Notes: generated by a model from the letters alone, not told the origin. DNA of 62,439 nucleotides from Bdellovibrio sp. (GCA_014378765.1 JACMNA010000178.1:1-62439); one strand, 5' to 3'; counted from the stretch's first letter, positions 9,655 through 18,726 are shown. A program made the numbers and translations.

Positions 9655-10038
9655 ATGAATTTTATTTTACAAGCCGCTTTGCTTTCGCTTTTAGCGCTGC
9701 CAGTTCAAGCCGAAGAAGTGGGCATTAAAATCAATGACGTTAACACAACTCAAGACACAACGATTTCAATTAAAAAAGGCGACGCTGGTGGTAAGCGAAA
9801 ATACACTTTATCAAATGGCGAAGAAGATATTTCGGGCGATAAAAATGTAGTTATGAAAGATGCCGAAAAAAGCTGGAAGTCTGCCTGCCTTGATTGGAAA
9901 AAAGAATTTCGCGAATTAAATAAAGATAATAAAATTATCACTATGAATTGCGGCCAAATGAAATGCACCAAAGACGGGGTTGAATCCATTTGTAGCTCAA
10001 CGGCTAAACACAAAGTAAAAGTATTACTGGAAGAGTAA
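9655..10038 (+). CDS. Small exported protein, function unknown
   Basis: 127 aa. Clear signal peptide with a hydrophobic core and probable cleavage after PVQA (about residue 19). The mature part is polar, Lys-rich, predicted mostly beta, with four cysteines near the C-terminus (SACLDW, MNCGQMKCT, SICSS) that could form two disulfides in the periplasm. I do not recognise a family. A good ribosome site (GGGAG) precedes the ATG. It follows rodA by 23 nt, so it may be the last gene of the rod-shape operon or have its own promoter. Confidence 0.6.
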   Translation: MNFILQAALLSLLALPVQAEEVGIKINDVNTTQDTTISIKKGDAGGKRKYTLSNGEEDISGDKNVVMKDAEKSWKSACLDWKKEFRELNKDNKIITMNCGQMKCTKDGVESICSSTAKHKVKVLLEE

Positions 10039-10086
10039 AGCCATCTTTCGACGGCCTCAAAGATTTTGAAGCTGCTATTTATTAAC

Positions 10087-10413
10087 TTAAACGTGCGACT
10101 TTAAGAGCTCGGTGATATCTTCTTTAGGATGATTTCCCACGAGCTCACCCACCTGTTTTCCGTTTTTAAAAAGAAGCATAGCCGGAATTCCGCGAATACC
10201 AAATTGCCCTGGTGTTTGTGGATTTTCATCAACGTTCATCTTTACGATTTTAACCTGCGGACTCATTTCTTGCGCAATTTCCTCTAGCTTTGGTCCTAAA
10301 GCACGGCACGGTCCGCACCACTCAGCCCAAAAATCGACTAAAACCAAATTTGAGGCTTTTAATACATCTTTATCAAACGATGCATCTGTCACGGGTTGAG
10401 TATGTTGTCCCAT
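10087..10413 (-). CDS. trxA: Thioredoxin
   Basis: 108 aa, the exact length of classical thioredoxin 1. Active site W32-C33-G34-P35-C36 in FWAEWCGPC, conserved Asp in LVDFWAEW, and the cis-Pro loop GIRGIPAMLLF. No signal peptide, so cytoplasmic. Reduces protein disulfides using thioredoxin reductase (not in this window). Lies 11 nt downstream of the pseudo-receiver gene on the same strand with a ribosome site (AGGAG), so the two are likely co-transcribed. Confidence 0.96.
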   Translation of the reverse strand: MGQHTQPVTDASFDKDVLKASNLVLVDFWAEWCGPCRALGPKLEEIAQEMSPQVKIVKMNVDENPQTPGQFGIRGIPAMLLFKNGKQVGELVGNHPKEDITELLKSHV

Positions 10414-10424
10414 TTCTTTTCTCC

Positions 10425-11327
10425 TTATTTTTTGAGTAACGCTTTCACAAAAATCTTACGTTCTTCATCTTGCTTTTTCATATCATCGGACGAAGTATTT
10501 TCAAAAATATTCTTATTACTTACTTTAGTTTGACGCTTTTTCAAACCCTTTTGCAAATCTTGATCGACATCCTTTATGACATGATTATACGCCTCAATCC
10601 GAATAGGTAGCGCGCGTCCAGAAGCTTCTAATTCTTCTTTTAACTTCGATTTATAGGCCTCAGTTAAAACAAACGCTTCGTCATTTGGTTCGCTAAAGCC
10701 GCCGCCTTGTGCATTTTTTGCTTTTGCCAAAGTGTCAGCTGCCAGTTTAGCTTTTTGCGCAGCGGCCTCTTCAGGATTAGAAAAGCTAAACAGCATATTT
10801 TCATCTATGATTTCTTCAGTTTCTTCACGGACTTTTGAACTAGTTATGACTTGAATTTCAGAATCAATAGTTGCGCCCATCGATTTTAGAATTTGTTGCT
10901 CATTATTACGGAAGATGGGATCAGTGTGGGCAAACCGTAGAAGCTTATCCATAATGTCTTCACGATCCATTTGCGTTAGCGTCAGCAAATGCGCCACCAA
11001 TCTAAGGGCACTGATGGGCTCAAATAAAAGCAAATCCATGCGCATTTGAATTAAATCTTCTGATGATGGCCGAGTTTCTTCGGAAAAAATCAGAATAACT
11101 TTGCCTAAAAACTTAGAGTTTTCTTTTAACTTTCGGCCGATGCTTAAAGAAGAGACTCTTGGTGAATTACCCTTCACGATAACGTAGTCAGGATTAAACG
11201 CTAAAATTTTATCCGCTAGATTGTACTCGTTTGTGATCGTTTCAGGGTCGAAACCTACTTTACGAAGCGTTGTTTCAAGGTGACCAGCGTACTGAATGTC
11301 ATCGATTAGCAATAATACTCTATCCAT
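10425..11327 (-). CDS. Pseudo-receiver protein, function unknown
   Basis: 300 aa. Residues 1-120 have a receiver-like fold pattern starting LLLIDD with the acidic pair, but the phosphoacceptor position reads VKGNSPR (no Asp), the Thr/Ser position lies in IFSEETR and the conserved Lys is Glu in LLFEP. It should therefore not be a phosphorylated switch by the usual chemistry. The remaining about 180 residues are charged and partly helical with no recognised effector domain. A close functional parallel in the window is the protein at 1034-2410. Probably co-transcribed with trxA; divergent from the LptF/G gene with about 40-60 bp between. Confidence 0.6.
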   Translation of the reverse strand: MDRVLLLIDDIQYAGHLETTLRKVGFDPETITNEYNLADKILAFNPDYVIVKGNSPRVSSLSIGRKLKENSKFLGKVILIFSEETRPSSEDLIQMRMDLLLFEPISALRLVAHLLTLTQMDREDIMDKLLRFAHTDPIFRNNEQQILKSMGATIDSEIQVITSSKVREETEEIIDENMLFSFSNPEEAAAQKAKLAADTLAKAKNAQGGGFSEPNDEAFVLTEAYKSKLKEELEASGRALPIRIEAYNHVIKDVDQDLQKGLKKRQTKVSNKNIFENTSSDDMKKQDEERKIFVKALLKK

Positions 11328-11389
11328 TGGTCTATTCTAGATTCAGCGTCATGACCTGAGCAAAGAAATTGTTTAAGCTAAGACTGCGC

Positions 11390-12487
11390 ATGTTAAAAAA
11401 TAAAAGAGTTTTCATTTATTTGGTCACAGAAATGCTGCCATCATTCTTATTGGGCGTTTTAGTGTTCATTTGTATCCTATTAATGTTTCAAGCTTTGCGC
11501 TTGACCGAATTTATTTTAGTGCACGGAATCAAGTGGACCGTTTTATTAAAAATAATGGGGTTTATGAGCATTTCATTTTTACCCATGCTTTTACCGATGA
11601 GTTTATTATTCGCGGTATTAATGACGTATAATCGTCTGTCTCAAGATTCAGAAATTATTGCTTTTCGTTCCGCGGGTGTGAATTCGTGGTCGTTAATTCT
11701 GCCGGCCGTTATTTTTGCGGTGCTCGTAACTTTTCTGTCAACGCAAACATCTTACTATTTGGCGCCATGGGGAAATCGCCAGTTTGAGGTGTTAATCAAT
11801 AAGTTAGGAAATACCAAGGCGGCCGCCTCGATCAAAGAGGGTACATTTTCGGAAAGCTTTTTTGACCTAGTGGTTTACGCGAATAAAGTTGAATCAAAGT
11901 CGGGTTCATTAACTAATCTATTTATCTATGACGAAAAGCAACCCGATGCGCCGTTAACTATCATTGCACCCGAAGGGCAAATAATTCCGGATGAAACGCA
12001 TCCTGGCCATTCGGTCTTACTGAGACTTTTACGTGGCCAAATTCATCGGAAAGCCGAATCGCACACGGTTATCAATTTTGAGTCTTATGACATTTTATTA
12101 AATGACCCCATCAAGCTAGAAGAACGCCAGAAATCAGCGGGTTCCCTGACTTTGCACGAGCTTAATATTTTACGCGAAAACCCACTCACTCCCGCCGAAC
12201 AACGTTTTGATTTCAATATTGAATTTCATAAGCGTTCCGCCCTTGCGTTCGCTTGCCTAGTGTTTAGCTTAATCGGCGTGGCCTTCGGCCTGGTGAATAA
12301 CCGGCGCAGCGGAAAATCGTCGGGGTTTATTTTATCGGTTGGCTTTATCATTCTTTATTGGATTGTATACTTAAGTTTTGAATCTGCTGTTCGTGGCGGA
12401 AACCTGCCGCCCTGGCTGGGAATTTGGATTCCTAATTTTCTATTCATGGTCTTTGGAATTTATCGCTTAAAAAAAGCTTGGGATTAA
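11390..12487 (+). CDS. LptF/LptG-family lipopolysaccharide export permease
   Basis: 365 aa from the ATG at 11390; a TTG at 11369 would add seven residues. YjgP/YjgQ family: three N-terminal membrane helices, a periplasmic beta-jellyroll segment (about 130-260), then three C-terminal helices, including the HKRSALAFACLVFSLIGVAFG stretch that is characteristic. With LptB it forms the inner-membrane ABC machine that extracts LPS. Most diderms have paired lptF and lptG; only one copy is seen here, and I cannot tell which paralogue it is. Confidence 0.88.
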   Translation: MLKNKRVFIYLVTEMLPSFLLGVLVFICILLMFQALRLTEFILVHGIKWTVLLKIMGFMSISFLPMLLPMSLLFAVLMTYNRLSQDSEIIAFRSAGVNSWSLILPAVIFAVLVTFLSTQTSYYLAPWGNRQFEVLINKLGNTKAAASIKEGTFSESFFDLVVYANKVESKSGSLTNLFIYDEKQPDAPLTIIAPEGQIIPDETHPGHSVLLRLLRGQIHRKAESHTVINFESYDILLNDPIKLEERQKSAGSLTLHELNILRENPLTPAEQRFDFNIEFHKRSALAFACLVFSLIGVAFGLVNNRRSGKSSGFILSVGFIILYWIVYLSFESAVRGGNLPPWLGIWIPNFLFMVFGIYRLKKAWD

Positions 12488-12822
12488 TTCATAACTTGCT
12501 TCATTAAACTTGTTTTTTAATAAATTCGGTTAACCGTTTAATTTGATTATTTTTTAATGAGTCTTTGATAGCGCTTTATTGATTTTGTATTGATTTTATC
12601 GGGAGTAACTAAAAACGAGACGATGCAATAGCTTCCGTACTACTGGGGTCATCCTTGACCACATCGCCCCTCCCTAATATCTATTTAGAAGTAAAATCCG
12701 AAAATTTTCAAAGGCTTTTTTTAGATAATTTCATTTTTTTCATAAACATAAGCCAAAAAATTTTTAACACTAGGGCTAGTGCCTAGTTTGTCTTTTGGGG
12801 CCCACCGCTACTACGTACCGTA
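12488..12822. other. 335-bp intergenic region with hairpins, no supported gene
   Basis: AT-rich, no convincing reading frame. Contains a palindrome CGGTTAACCG (12527-12536), a possible promoter (TTGATA 12565-12570, 17 nt, TATTGA 12588-12593), a GC-richer patch (about 12605-12675) with a 5-bp hairpin GGTCA/TGACC, and an inverted repeat ACTAGG/CCTAGT (12769-12787) near the 3' end of dprA. A small RNA is possible but unproven. Confidence 0.4.
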
Positions 12823-13656
12823 TTAAATTGGCAAACTAGACCAAGATTCAGCCTTCCAAAAATCAAGCAATTGCTGCGAATGCGCAACCGAGTAGGCTCC
12901 ATCATTAACCAATTTTAGATTTCCTTCGAATCCAATGATTTCAGGGTGCGATGGAATTGTAAGTACCGGACGACCGAACTCTAAACAGTGGTGAACGGTC
13001 AATAGGCTTCCGCTTTTTAATGTGGCCTGCGCAACTAAAGTCATCTCTCCTAGCGCTGCAATCAGGCGATTACGGAAGTAAAAGTGTGATTTGTGAATCT
13101 GATGATCTAACTCAAATTCCGACATCATACAGATGAGAGCGTTGTAAGGGCCATCGACATATTTATTAAGAGAAAAAGGGTAAATTTTTTCTAGACCCGA
13201 AGGCAACACGAATAATGTGGGACATTGGCTTTTAATTGCCAATGAATGCGCCAGTTGATCTACACCCATGGCGCCGCCGCTGACGATGCCAATTTGTGCT
13301 TCTCGAATAAAGTTGGGAATGTGTTTACATAACCACCCTTCCGTTAAATTCGACATTTGTCGTGAGCCCACGATAGCAATGAATTTCGTATTATTCCAAA
13401 AGGGTTGCCCACGGTACTCTAAAAATAGTGGCGGTTCCTTCATTTTATAAAACGCGGCTGGATAATAGCGATGGCCCGGATAAGTAAAGAAAATTTCTTT
13501 TTCTATAAGCCGCGCCAAATAATTTTCGGCCGCGTTAGCCTCACTACCGGTGAACGAAAAATCGTCAGGTAACTTTAATAAGTGTTTTGGATTTCGGAAC
13601 TTCAATTGTCTCTGTAGCACTTTAAATAAACAAGCTTGTTTCATACCAAGCTTCAT
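12823..13656 (-). CDS. dprA: DprA-family DNA-processing protein, compact form
   Basis: 277 aa. The Rossmann-like core of DprA/Smf is clear: FIAIVGSRQMS (about 93-102), VSGGAMGVDQLAH, the FRNRLIAALG segment and SLLTVHHCLEFGRPVLTIP. DprA loads RecA on incoming single-stranded DNA during natural transformation. Usual length is about 360 aa; this version has only a short N-terminal extension and lacks the C-terminal winged-helix domain. It sits about 2.3 kb from the split comEC genes, which strengthens a role in DNA uptake. ATG at 13656 has no strong ribosome site. Confidence 0.87.
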   Translation of the reverse strand: MKLGMKQACLFKVLQRQLKFRNPKHLLKLPDDFSFTGSEANAAENYLARLIEKEIFFTYPGHRYYPAAFYKMKEPPLFLEYRGQPFWNNTKFIAIVGSRQMSNLTEGWLCKHIPNFIREAQIGIVSGGAMGVDQLAHSLAIKSQCPTLFVLPSGLEKIYPFSLNKYVDGPYNALICMMSEFELDHQIHKSHFYFRNRLIAALGEMTLVAQATLKSGSLLTVHHCLEFGRPVLTIPSHPEIIGFEGNLKLVNDGAYSVAHSQQLLDFWKAESWSSLPI

Positions 13657-13693
13657 TACAATTTAAGCGCCAATAAATATGTAACAGTTGAAA

Positions 13694-15175
13694 TTATTCA
13701 GCCGTAATAAGGGTGTCGCCGCGGCTAACGGTATTACTAACGGAAGTGATAACGCCAATTGCATAGGAACCGAATCGTTCGATAATCCGAACTTTGCCAT
13801 GAACCTTATCGGTCAACTGTGACTTAATACTGAAAGTTTGTCCGGCCTCGTAGGGGTTTGTACCCAAATTGACATACACGTACTGATGCACGGTAAAAAT
13901 ATTTTGATCGGGTACGTCGGGTCCACCCAGTAAAGTGGCTTCCGTCGTGTTATTTGTTTTTTGAGTTTTCATTTGCGGAATAACACTTGTCTGTGCAAAC
14001 AAAGTATCGACCGTTAGAAACGAGTGGCAGTCCGCAATGCGCAAGTTAGTGGGTCCATCCATTGCGGCATCACCCACGATTCGGTAGGCGTAAAGCTTGC
14101 CCGATGGAGAATCTAAATCATTAACCAATTCTATTATAGATAACGGACCACTCGGCTTGCGTTTAAACGTAACGCCTTTAATTATTTGGTCAGCCAAGCA
14201 ACGTTCTTTTGAAATTGAATCCATCGGGATTTTGATTTCGGACGAAACTATTTTATCCGCCAAAAAAATATTATTTTCATAATTTTCTGCCATGACGGGT
14301 AATTGGTCTAATTCAATTTTAACTTCGGTGCGCTTTAGGAAATATCTTTTGTCGCGGTAAAGCGGCAAACTGTCCGGAATCTCAGAACCGCTAGGGCCAT
14401 TTTCACTAACCTTAATTTCATTCATGCGTTCACCTACGGCAAGCGTTGGAATCTCATCCGGTGAACCCGGAAAAAAGTAAATTTTTAGCCCGGGCGTAAT
14501 GTAATGCGGATTTGATATACCTTGGCGATTAAGGGCCCATAACTTCGGCCAAAAATTAGGATCGCCAAAAAGCGTATTACTAATTGACCAAAGCGTGTCA
14601 CCTTTAATGACGACGTACTCTTCGGCTTTGCGGCCACTGGCCGCCGTCGACCACGCTTCGGATGATGTGGGCTGGGCATTTAATTCACTGTACTCTTTAT
14701 AAAACTTTTTTTCTAATTTTAAATCTGGATCATCATCACTAAAATTTTGCGACGTTGTCGAAGCCGATTTTATCTGCGACTTATTAGAAGACTTCTTGGA
14801 AGTCTTCTTGCTTTTCACGGTCGTAACTTTTTTATTCACTTTTTTTTGCGCCGGTAGCTTTGCATCTAAAACTTCGCGAATATCGTCTAAGATGGGTTCT
14901 TCATCTTCTTTTAAACTCTCTTTTTTAACGGGTAACGGATCAAGTGGATCCGGATCACCCATAAAAGAGCTGCTTTCTTTATTAAGTTCATCTGTATCTG
15001 CACGCCCGATTGGCGCCGAAGGGGTTTCGGCATTCGGCGCTGGCGCCTGCGGTAATGGTGCCGTCGCTGCCGGTTTTGTGATAGTCACGGTTGCAATTTC
15101 TGACGACGTGGTTGCCGGCGCAGATTGCGCTGGCAGCAGTGAACTCAGTAAAAAGATTTGAAAAAGAAAATACAT
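13694..15175 (-). CDS. Exported LysM-domain protein
   Basis: 493 aa. Signal peptide (MYFLFQIFLLSSLLPAQSA), a low-complexity Pro/Ala then Lys/Ser-rich linker (about 20-175), one LysM domain (about 188-238: EYVVIKGDTLWSISNTLFG) expected to bind peptidoglycan, and an about 250-residue beta-rich C-terminal part. The layout matches conserved deltaproteobacterial LysM proteins of unknown exact role in the periplasm. Start overlaps the stop of the upstream lipoprotein gene by one base (TAATG), indicating translational coupling. Confidence 0.8.
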   Translation of the reverse strand: MYFLFQIFLLSSLLPAQSAPATTSSEIATVTITKPAATAPLPQAPAPNAETPSAPIGRADTDELNKESSSFMGDPDPLDPLPVKKESLKEDEEPILDDIREVLDAKLPAQKKVNKKVTTVKSKKTSKKSSNKSQIKSASTTSQNFSDDDPDLKLEKKFYKEYSELNAQPTSSEAWSTAASGRKAEEYVVIKGDTLWSISNTLFGDPNFWPKLWALNRQGISNPHYITPGLKIYFFPGSPDEIPTLAVGERMNEIKVSENGPSGSEIPDSLPLYRDKRYFLKRTEVKIELDQLPVMAENYENNIFLADKIVSSEIKIPMDSISKERCLADQIIKGVTFKRKPSGPLSIIELVNDLDSPSGKLYAYRIVGDAAMDGPTNLRIADCHSFLTVDTLFAQTSVIPQMKTQKTNNTTEATLLGGPDVPDQNIFTVHQYVYVNLGTNPYEAGQTFSIKSQLTDKVHGKVRIIERFGSYAIGVITSVSNTVSRGDTLITAE

Positions 15176-15666
15176 TATCTATTAATGACTTGCGGTTTAT
15201 TAGAAGTTGAATTTCTTACGATTTGTTTTTTTGGTTTAAAATTAATTTTTCGTTGCGCTAATGTCATGTTCAATTGAGCAGGTTCAGCTAGGCCCATCTC
15301 TTTATAGACTTGGGCTTTCGCAAGTAAGGCGGGCTTCACTTGATTAGAGTTTGGATATTTTTTAATGACGGTATTGAAGTGTTTGATAGCCATAATATAA
15401 TTCTTTTGTAACGCCGCCCTTTGACCCGCGTAAAAATGTCGAGTGGGCAGTGGCGCATTTTTAAGATCTGCGGCGGCAGGTCCGGTTGCCCGTTCTTGGC
15501 CCGTTAATTCTTCCATAATTCTTTTTTCATTATTAACCGGCGATTTTATTGAGGCCCGTTGAATGCGATTATTTATTGAACTATTTCCGACAGTAGATTT
15601 TTTTAAACCGCTCACGCAACCGGCAAAAGCGAGCGAAAACAAAAAGAGAGTTATTATTTTGAACAT
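15175..15666 (-). CDS. TPR-like lipoprotein
   Basis: 163 aa from the ATG at 15666, chosen because it has a strong GGGAGG ribosome site and starts a lipoprotein signal (FLFSLAFAGC, Cys17); an upstream GTG/ATG frame would bury it. The second half (about 90-150) contains a TPR-type repeat: HFYAGQRAALQKNYIMAIKH and a paired helix. Likely anchored in the outer or inner membrane facing the periplasm and working with the LysM protein encoded in the overlapping next gene. Divergent from the comEC genes. Confidence 0.75.
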   Translation of the reverse strand: MFKIITLFLFSLAFAGCVSGLKKSTVGNSSINNRIQRASIKSPVNNEKRIMEELTGQERATGPAAADLKNAPLPTRHFYAGQRAALQKNYIMAIKHFNTVIKKYPNSNQVKPALLAKAQVYKEMGLAEPAQLNMTLAQRKINFKPKKQIVRNSTSNKPQVINR

Positions 15667-15725
15667 CGAGCCTCCCTCTTCATTAAACTGGATCACTGAC
15701 CGCGAATCAACGTCCACAGTCATAG

Positions 15726-15734
15726 TTATCCACA
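15726..15734 (+). promoter_or_regulatory. Consensus DnaA box
   Basis: TTATCCACA matches the DnaA-box consensus TTATNCACA exactly. It lies in the 249-bp gap between the TPR lipoprotein and comEC. A single box without dnaA or dnaN nearby does not make an origin; it could be a DnaA-regulated promoter or chance. Confidence 0.45.
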
Positions 15735-15818
15735 AAGTTTGTTTAAAACGTTGTTTTCTAGACTTTGGACCTATTGATTATCAAGGTTTACAGCGATTTG
15801 CTGTTTTTATAAACACAG

Positions 15819-15840
15819 TTAAGTTATTGAAATAACTTAA
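15819..15840. promoter_or_regulatory. 22-bp palindrome in the comEC / lipoprotein divergent gap
   Basis: Ten-base arms TTAAGTTATT and AATAACTTAA are perfectly inverted around a 2-nt centre (GA). Placed 76 bp before the comEC channel gene, it is a candidate operator for a dimeric regulator. No T run follows that would make it a terminator. Confidence 0.45.
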
Positions 15841-15915
15841 AAAATTAGTAATTGTATAGTTAAATTTTTATATCTGTTATTGAATCTTAAATCATCGCCC
15901 AATGATTTTGCATAA

Positions 15916-16845
15916 ATGCTGATGACAATACTTCTAATGTCCGTTTTTTCGCTTATTATTGTTGCTGCGATTCGATTTTCGATTGTAAGCCATTTAGAAT
16001 TTTTGACTAAATTTTCACACGGTCATTGCTTAGAAAGACTTCCCCAAGCGGCTTCCGCCCTACCAGAATTAAAGGCGCTAGCATGTGGAGAAAATTTTTC
16101 TAGTTTGACCACGGCCCAACTTTTTATAGCAACCGGTCTCATCCACTTGTTTGTGGTATCAGGAACTCATTTAGTAGTTTTGCAAAAAATTTTTTTTAAG
16201 TTTGCGCCTCAAAGGTCGCCGTGGGCTCAGTTTATTTTCTTACTTATTTTATTTTTATATGCAGGCGTCTGTGAGTTTAATGCACCCGTCACTCGCTCGC
16301 TGCTGGCAATATTTACTACGATGCTTTTATCAAGCCGAAAACTTTATTGGCCTTGGTATTTTAAAACTTTACTAGTGGGACTGTTAACGCTTAGTTTGAA
16401 TCCGCAGTGGATTCAATCCATTAGTTTACAATTAAGCTGGTTAGCCGCTTTGACCTTAGGATTAAATCAACACCTATTTCGCGAAAGAAGTATTCTATTT
16501 AAACAAACAATTTTTTTTATAATGTTATTCCCCCTACTTATCTACTTACAAATTCCTAGCCCCATCATAATTGTAATTAACATTGTCTTTTCACCCGTAT
16601 TAGAATTCATACTTTTCCCATTATCCATTTTAGTATGGGTATTTCCTCGTCTGTACCCGGTCTTTGATTTTATGATCACATTTTTAAAAACTATCCTAAG
16701 CTTAGTAAATTTAAACTTTACCCCTCAAATTGATCAGCCTCCATTATATTTTTGCATCTTCATTTGGATATTCATATTTTTTGTTCACGTCGGAATTCAT
16801 GTTTATTCGATGAAATTAAAATTACCCCGGAAAGTTAACATATGA
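15916..16845 (+). CDS. comEC: ComEC/Rec2 competence channel, membrane part only
   Basis: 309 aa, about eight membrane helices. Matches the Competence domain of ComEC: GLIHLFVVSGTHLVVLQ (about 76-92), then YAGVCEFNAPVTRSLLA and SLQLSWLAALTLGL. In most bacteria this domain sits in one 600-800 aa protein with an N-terminal OB-like domain and a C-terminal metallo-beta-lactamase-like domain. Here the OB domain is missing and the metallo-beta-lactamase part is a separate gene overlapping by 4 nt (ATGA). Expected role: inner-membrane channel for single-stranded DNA in natural transformation. An alternative start is the ATG at 15922. Confidence 0.85.
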   Translation: MLMTILLMSVFSLIIVAAIRFSIVSHLEFLTKFSHGHCLERLPQAASALPELKALACGENFSSLTTAQLFIATGLIHLFVVSGTHLVVLQKIFFKFAPQRSPWAQFIFLLILFLYAGVCEFNAPVTRSLLAIFTTMLLSSRKLYWPWYFKTLLVGLLTLSLNPQWIQSISLQLSWLAALTLGLNQHLFRERSILFKQTIFFIMLFPLLIYLQIPSPIIIVINIVFSPVLEFILFPLSILVWVFPRLYPVFDFMITFLKTILSLVNLNFTPQIDQPPLYFCIFIWIFIFFVHVGIHVYSMKLKLPRKVNI

Positions 16846-17594
16846 AAACATTTTTAGCGTTGTTTCTGATTATTTTTTTTAAACAGTCATTCGCCGATGG
16901 CCCCGGAACAATCGATCGTTGGGTGGTGTGGAACATCGGACAAGGCCAGTGGGCAACGCATATTTTAACTACGACTTGTATTCATTACGATGTGGGCGGC
17001 GAGTTAGGAACTTTTAAACGCTTGCGATCTAGCCTGTTAAATTTTTGCGGGCAAAAAGAAAACCGTATTGTTCTAAGCCATTGGGATTATGATCATTTTT
17101 TAAATTTGCCCTACTTAGCGCGGGCCGTACCACATATTTGTTGGGAAACAATGCCGACCTTTGAAATTAATAAAAAAACGGCCCAAAATATTGTAGCCCT
17201 CAAGCTTCCGCCTTGTTCAACAAAATTTTTAGAAAAAATTCAAATTACGAAATGGGTTCCTACCCACGGTAAAACCACAAATGATTCTTCAATTGTGCAT
17301 TTAGAAAAAAAAGTTCTTCTGCCTGGCGATTCAACGGTTCGGCAAGAAAAAGAATGGGCAACTCGCATGAAAGACCTTAATTCAGTTCACGTTTTAGTTT
17401 TAGGTCACCACGGCAGTGCGACCAGCACCAGCGCGCAATTACTTGCACACCTACCAAAACTGAATTTCGCTATTGCTTCGGCTCGCTACGTTCGCTACCG
17501 GCATCCCAATATCAAAACCATAAAACGCTTGGCCAACGCCCATGTTCCGGTGCTGCGAACTGAAGACTGGGGTTCAATTTGGTTTGAACCCTAG
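16842..17594 (+). CDS. Secreted metallo-beta-lactamase-fold half of ComEC
   Basis: 250 aa. Signal peptide (MKTFLALFLIIFFKQSFA) followed by a metallo-beta-lactamase fold closest in arrangement to the ComEC C-terminal domain: VVWNIGQGQWATH (corresponds to DVGQGDA), H80-W-D82-Y-D84-H85, VLLPGDS, LGHHGSATSTS and a late RTEDWGS. Metal-binding motif is intact, so nuclease activity, proposed for ComEC domains that degrade the non-transported strand, is plausible. Being exported with its own signal, it would act in the periplasm as a free subunit beside the membrane channel encoded just upstream. Confidence 0.82.
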   Translation: MKTFLALFLIIFFKQSFADGPGTIDRWVVWNIGQGQWATHILTTTCIHYDVGGELGTFKRLRSSLLNFCGQKENRIVLSHWDYDHFLNLPYLARAVPHICWETMPTFEINKKTAQNIVALKLPPCSTKFLEKIQITKWVPTHGKTTNDSSIVHLEKKVLLPGDSTVRQEKEWATRMKDLNSVHVLVLGHHGSATSTSAQLLAHLPKLNFAIASARYVRYRHPNIKTIKRLANAHVPVLRTEDWGSIWFEP

Positions 17595-17619
17595 TCCTTA
17601 ATTCTTTTCAATTTTTTAT

Positions 17620-18726
17620 TTAGATTTTATAAGGTCGGTATTCCATTCCTAAATCACGCGCGACGGGTTCGTAACAAACATAACCGTTGTAAACATTTAG
17701 ACCCTTCATAAGCGGAACGTTTTTAGCAATAGCGTCTTCCACGCCCATTGCGGCAATCATCGAACCGTATTTTAAAGTCACGTTTGTTAAAGCGTATGTC
17801 GAAGTGCGCGGAACTACGCCCGGCATATTCGGAACGCAATAGTGAATGATGCCATCAATTTCATAAGTTGGATTTGTGTGCGAAGTCGGCCGGCAGGTTT
17901 CGATGCAACCACCCTGATCGACCGCAACGTCAACGACCACTGATCCGCGAGTCATTTGTGAAACTAACTCTTTTGAAACCAACGTTGGTGCTTTTTGGCC
18001 CGTGATTAAAACGCCGCCAACGACTAAATCAGATTCACGAACTGAATCTTCGATATTTTTTGCATTTGAAAACAATGTTTGGCAACGACCTTGAAAAATA
18101 TCATCTAAATATTCTAATCGGGCGGTGCTCACATCCAGAATGGTTACTTGCGCGCCTAAGCCGATGGCCATTTTAGCCGCGTTTGTTCCAACGACGCCGC
18201 CGCCGATGATGGTAACCTTGCCCGGCATAACTCCAGTAACACCACCCAGTAAAATGCCTTTGCCACCGTGATTTTTCTGTAAATAGAAAGCACCAATTTG
18301 CGTGGCCATTCGACCGGCTACTTCTGACATCGGCGTTAGTAAAGGCAAAGATCCATTTTCTAATTGAATGGTTTCGTAAGCAATCGCTTTCACTTTTTTC
18401 TCGCAAAGAACTTTAGTTAATTTTGGTTCTGCGGCCAAATGCAAGTAAGTGTAGATAATTTGATTTTCGCGCATGAGCTCGTATTCATCTGGAAGCGGTT
18501 CTTTCACTTTCATAATCATTTCGGCTTTGGCGTAAACTTCTTTTTTAGTGTCGATAATTTTTGCGCCGGCTTTTTCGTACTGCTCGTTTGTGATTCCACT
18601 TCCGACCCCGGCATCTTTTTCGACGATCACGGTGTGACCTTCTTTAACGAACTGACGAGCACCCGCTTCAGTTAAACCCACGCGGTTTTCACTGATTTTA
18701 ATTTCCTTTGGAACTCCGATAATCAT
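17620..18726 (-). CDS. ald: Alanine dehydrogenase
   Basis: 368 aa, the usual length. Catalyses reversible NAD-dependent deamination of L-alanine to pyruvate and ammonia. N-terminal [19 protein letters not shown] with the substrate-binding Arg, conserved Lys/His region ([21 protein letters not shown] with His about 96), and the NAD-binding [10 protein letters not shown] followed by VTILDVS. Good ribosome site (GGAG before ATATG). Single-gene unit; converges with the comEC pair. Amino-acid catabolism of this kind fits a protein-consuming lifestyle, an inference. Confidence 0.95.
   Translation of the reverse strand: MIIGVPKEIKISENRVGLTEAGARQFVKEGHTVIVEKDAGVGSGITNEQYEKAGAKIIDTKKEVYAKAEMIMKVKEPLPDEYELMRENQIIYTYLHLAAEPKLTKVLCEKKVKAIAYETIQLENGSLPLLTPMSEVAGRMATQIGAFYLQKNHGGKGILLGGVTGVMPGKVTIIGGGVVGTNAAKMAIGLGAQVTILDVSTARLEYLDDIFQGRCQTLFSNAKNIEDSVRESDLVVGGVLITGQKAPTLVSKELVSQMTRGSVVVDVAVDQGGCIETCRPTSHTNPTYEIDGIIHYCVPNMPGVVPRTSTYALTNVTLKYGSMIAAMGVEDAIAKNVPLMKGLNVYNGYVCYEPVARDLGMEYRPYKI

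Noticed and set aside
15726..15840. Replication origin
   Set aside because: Only one DnaA box, no dnaA, dnaN or gidA nearby and no box cluster.
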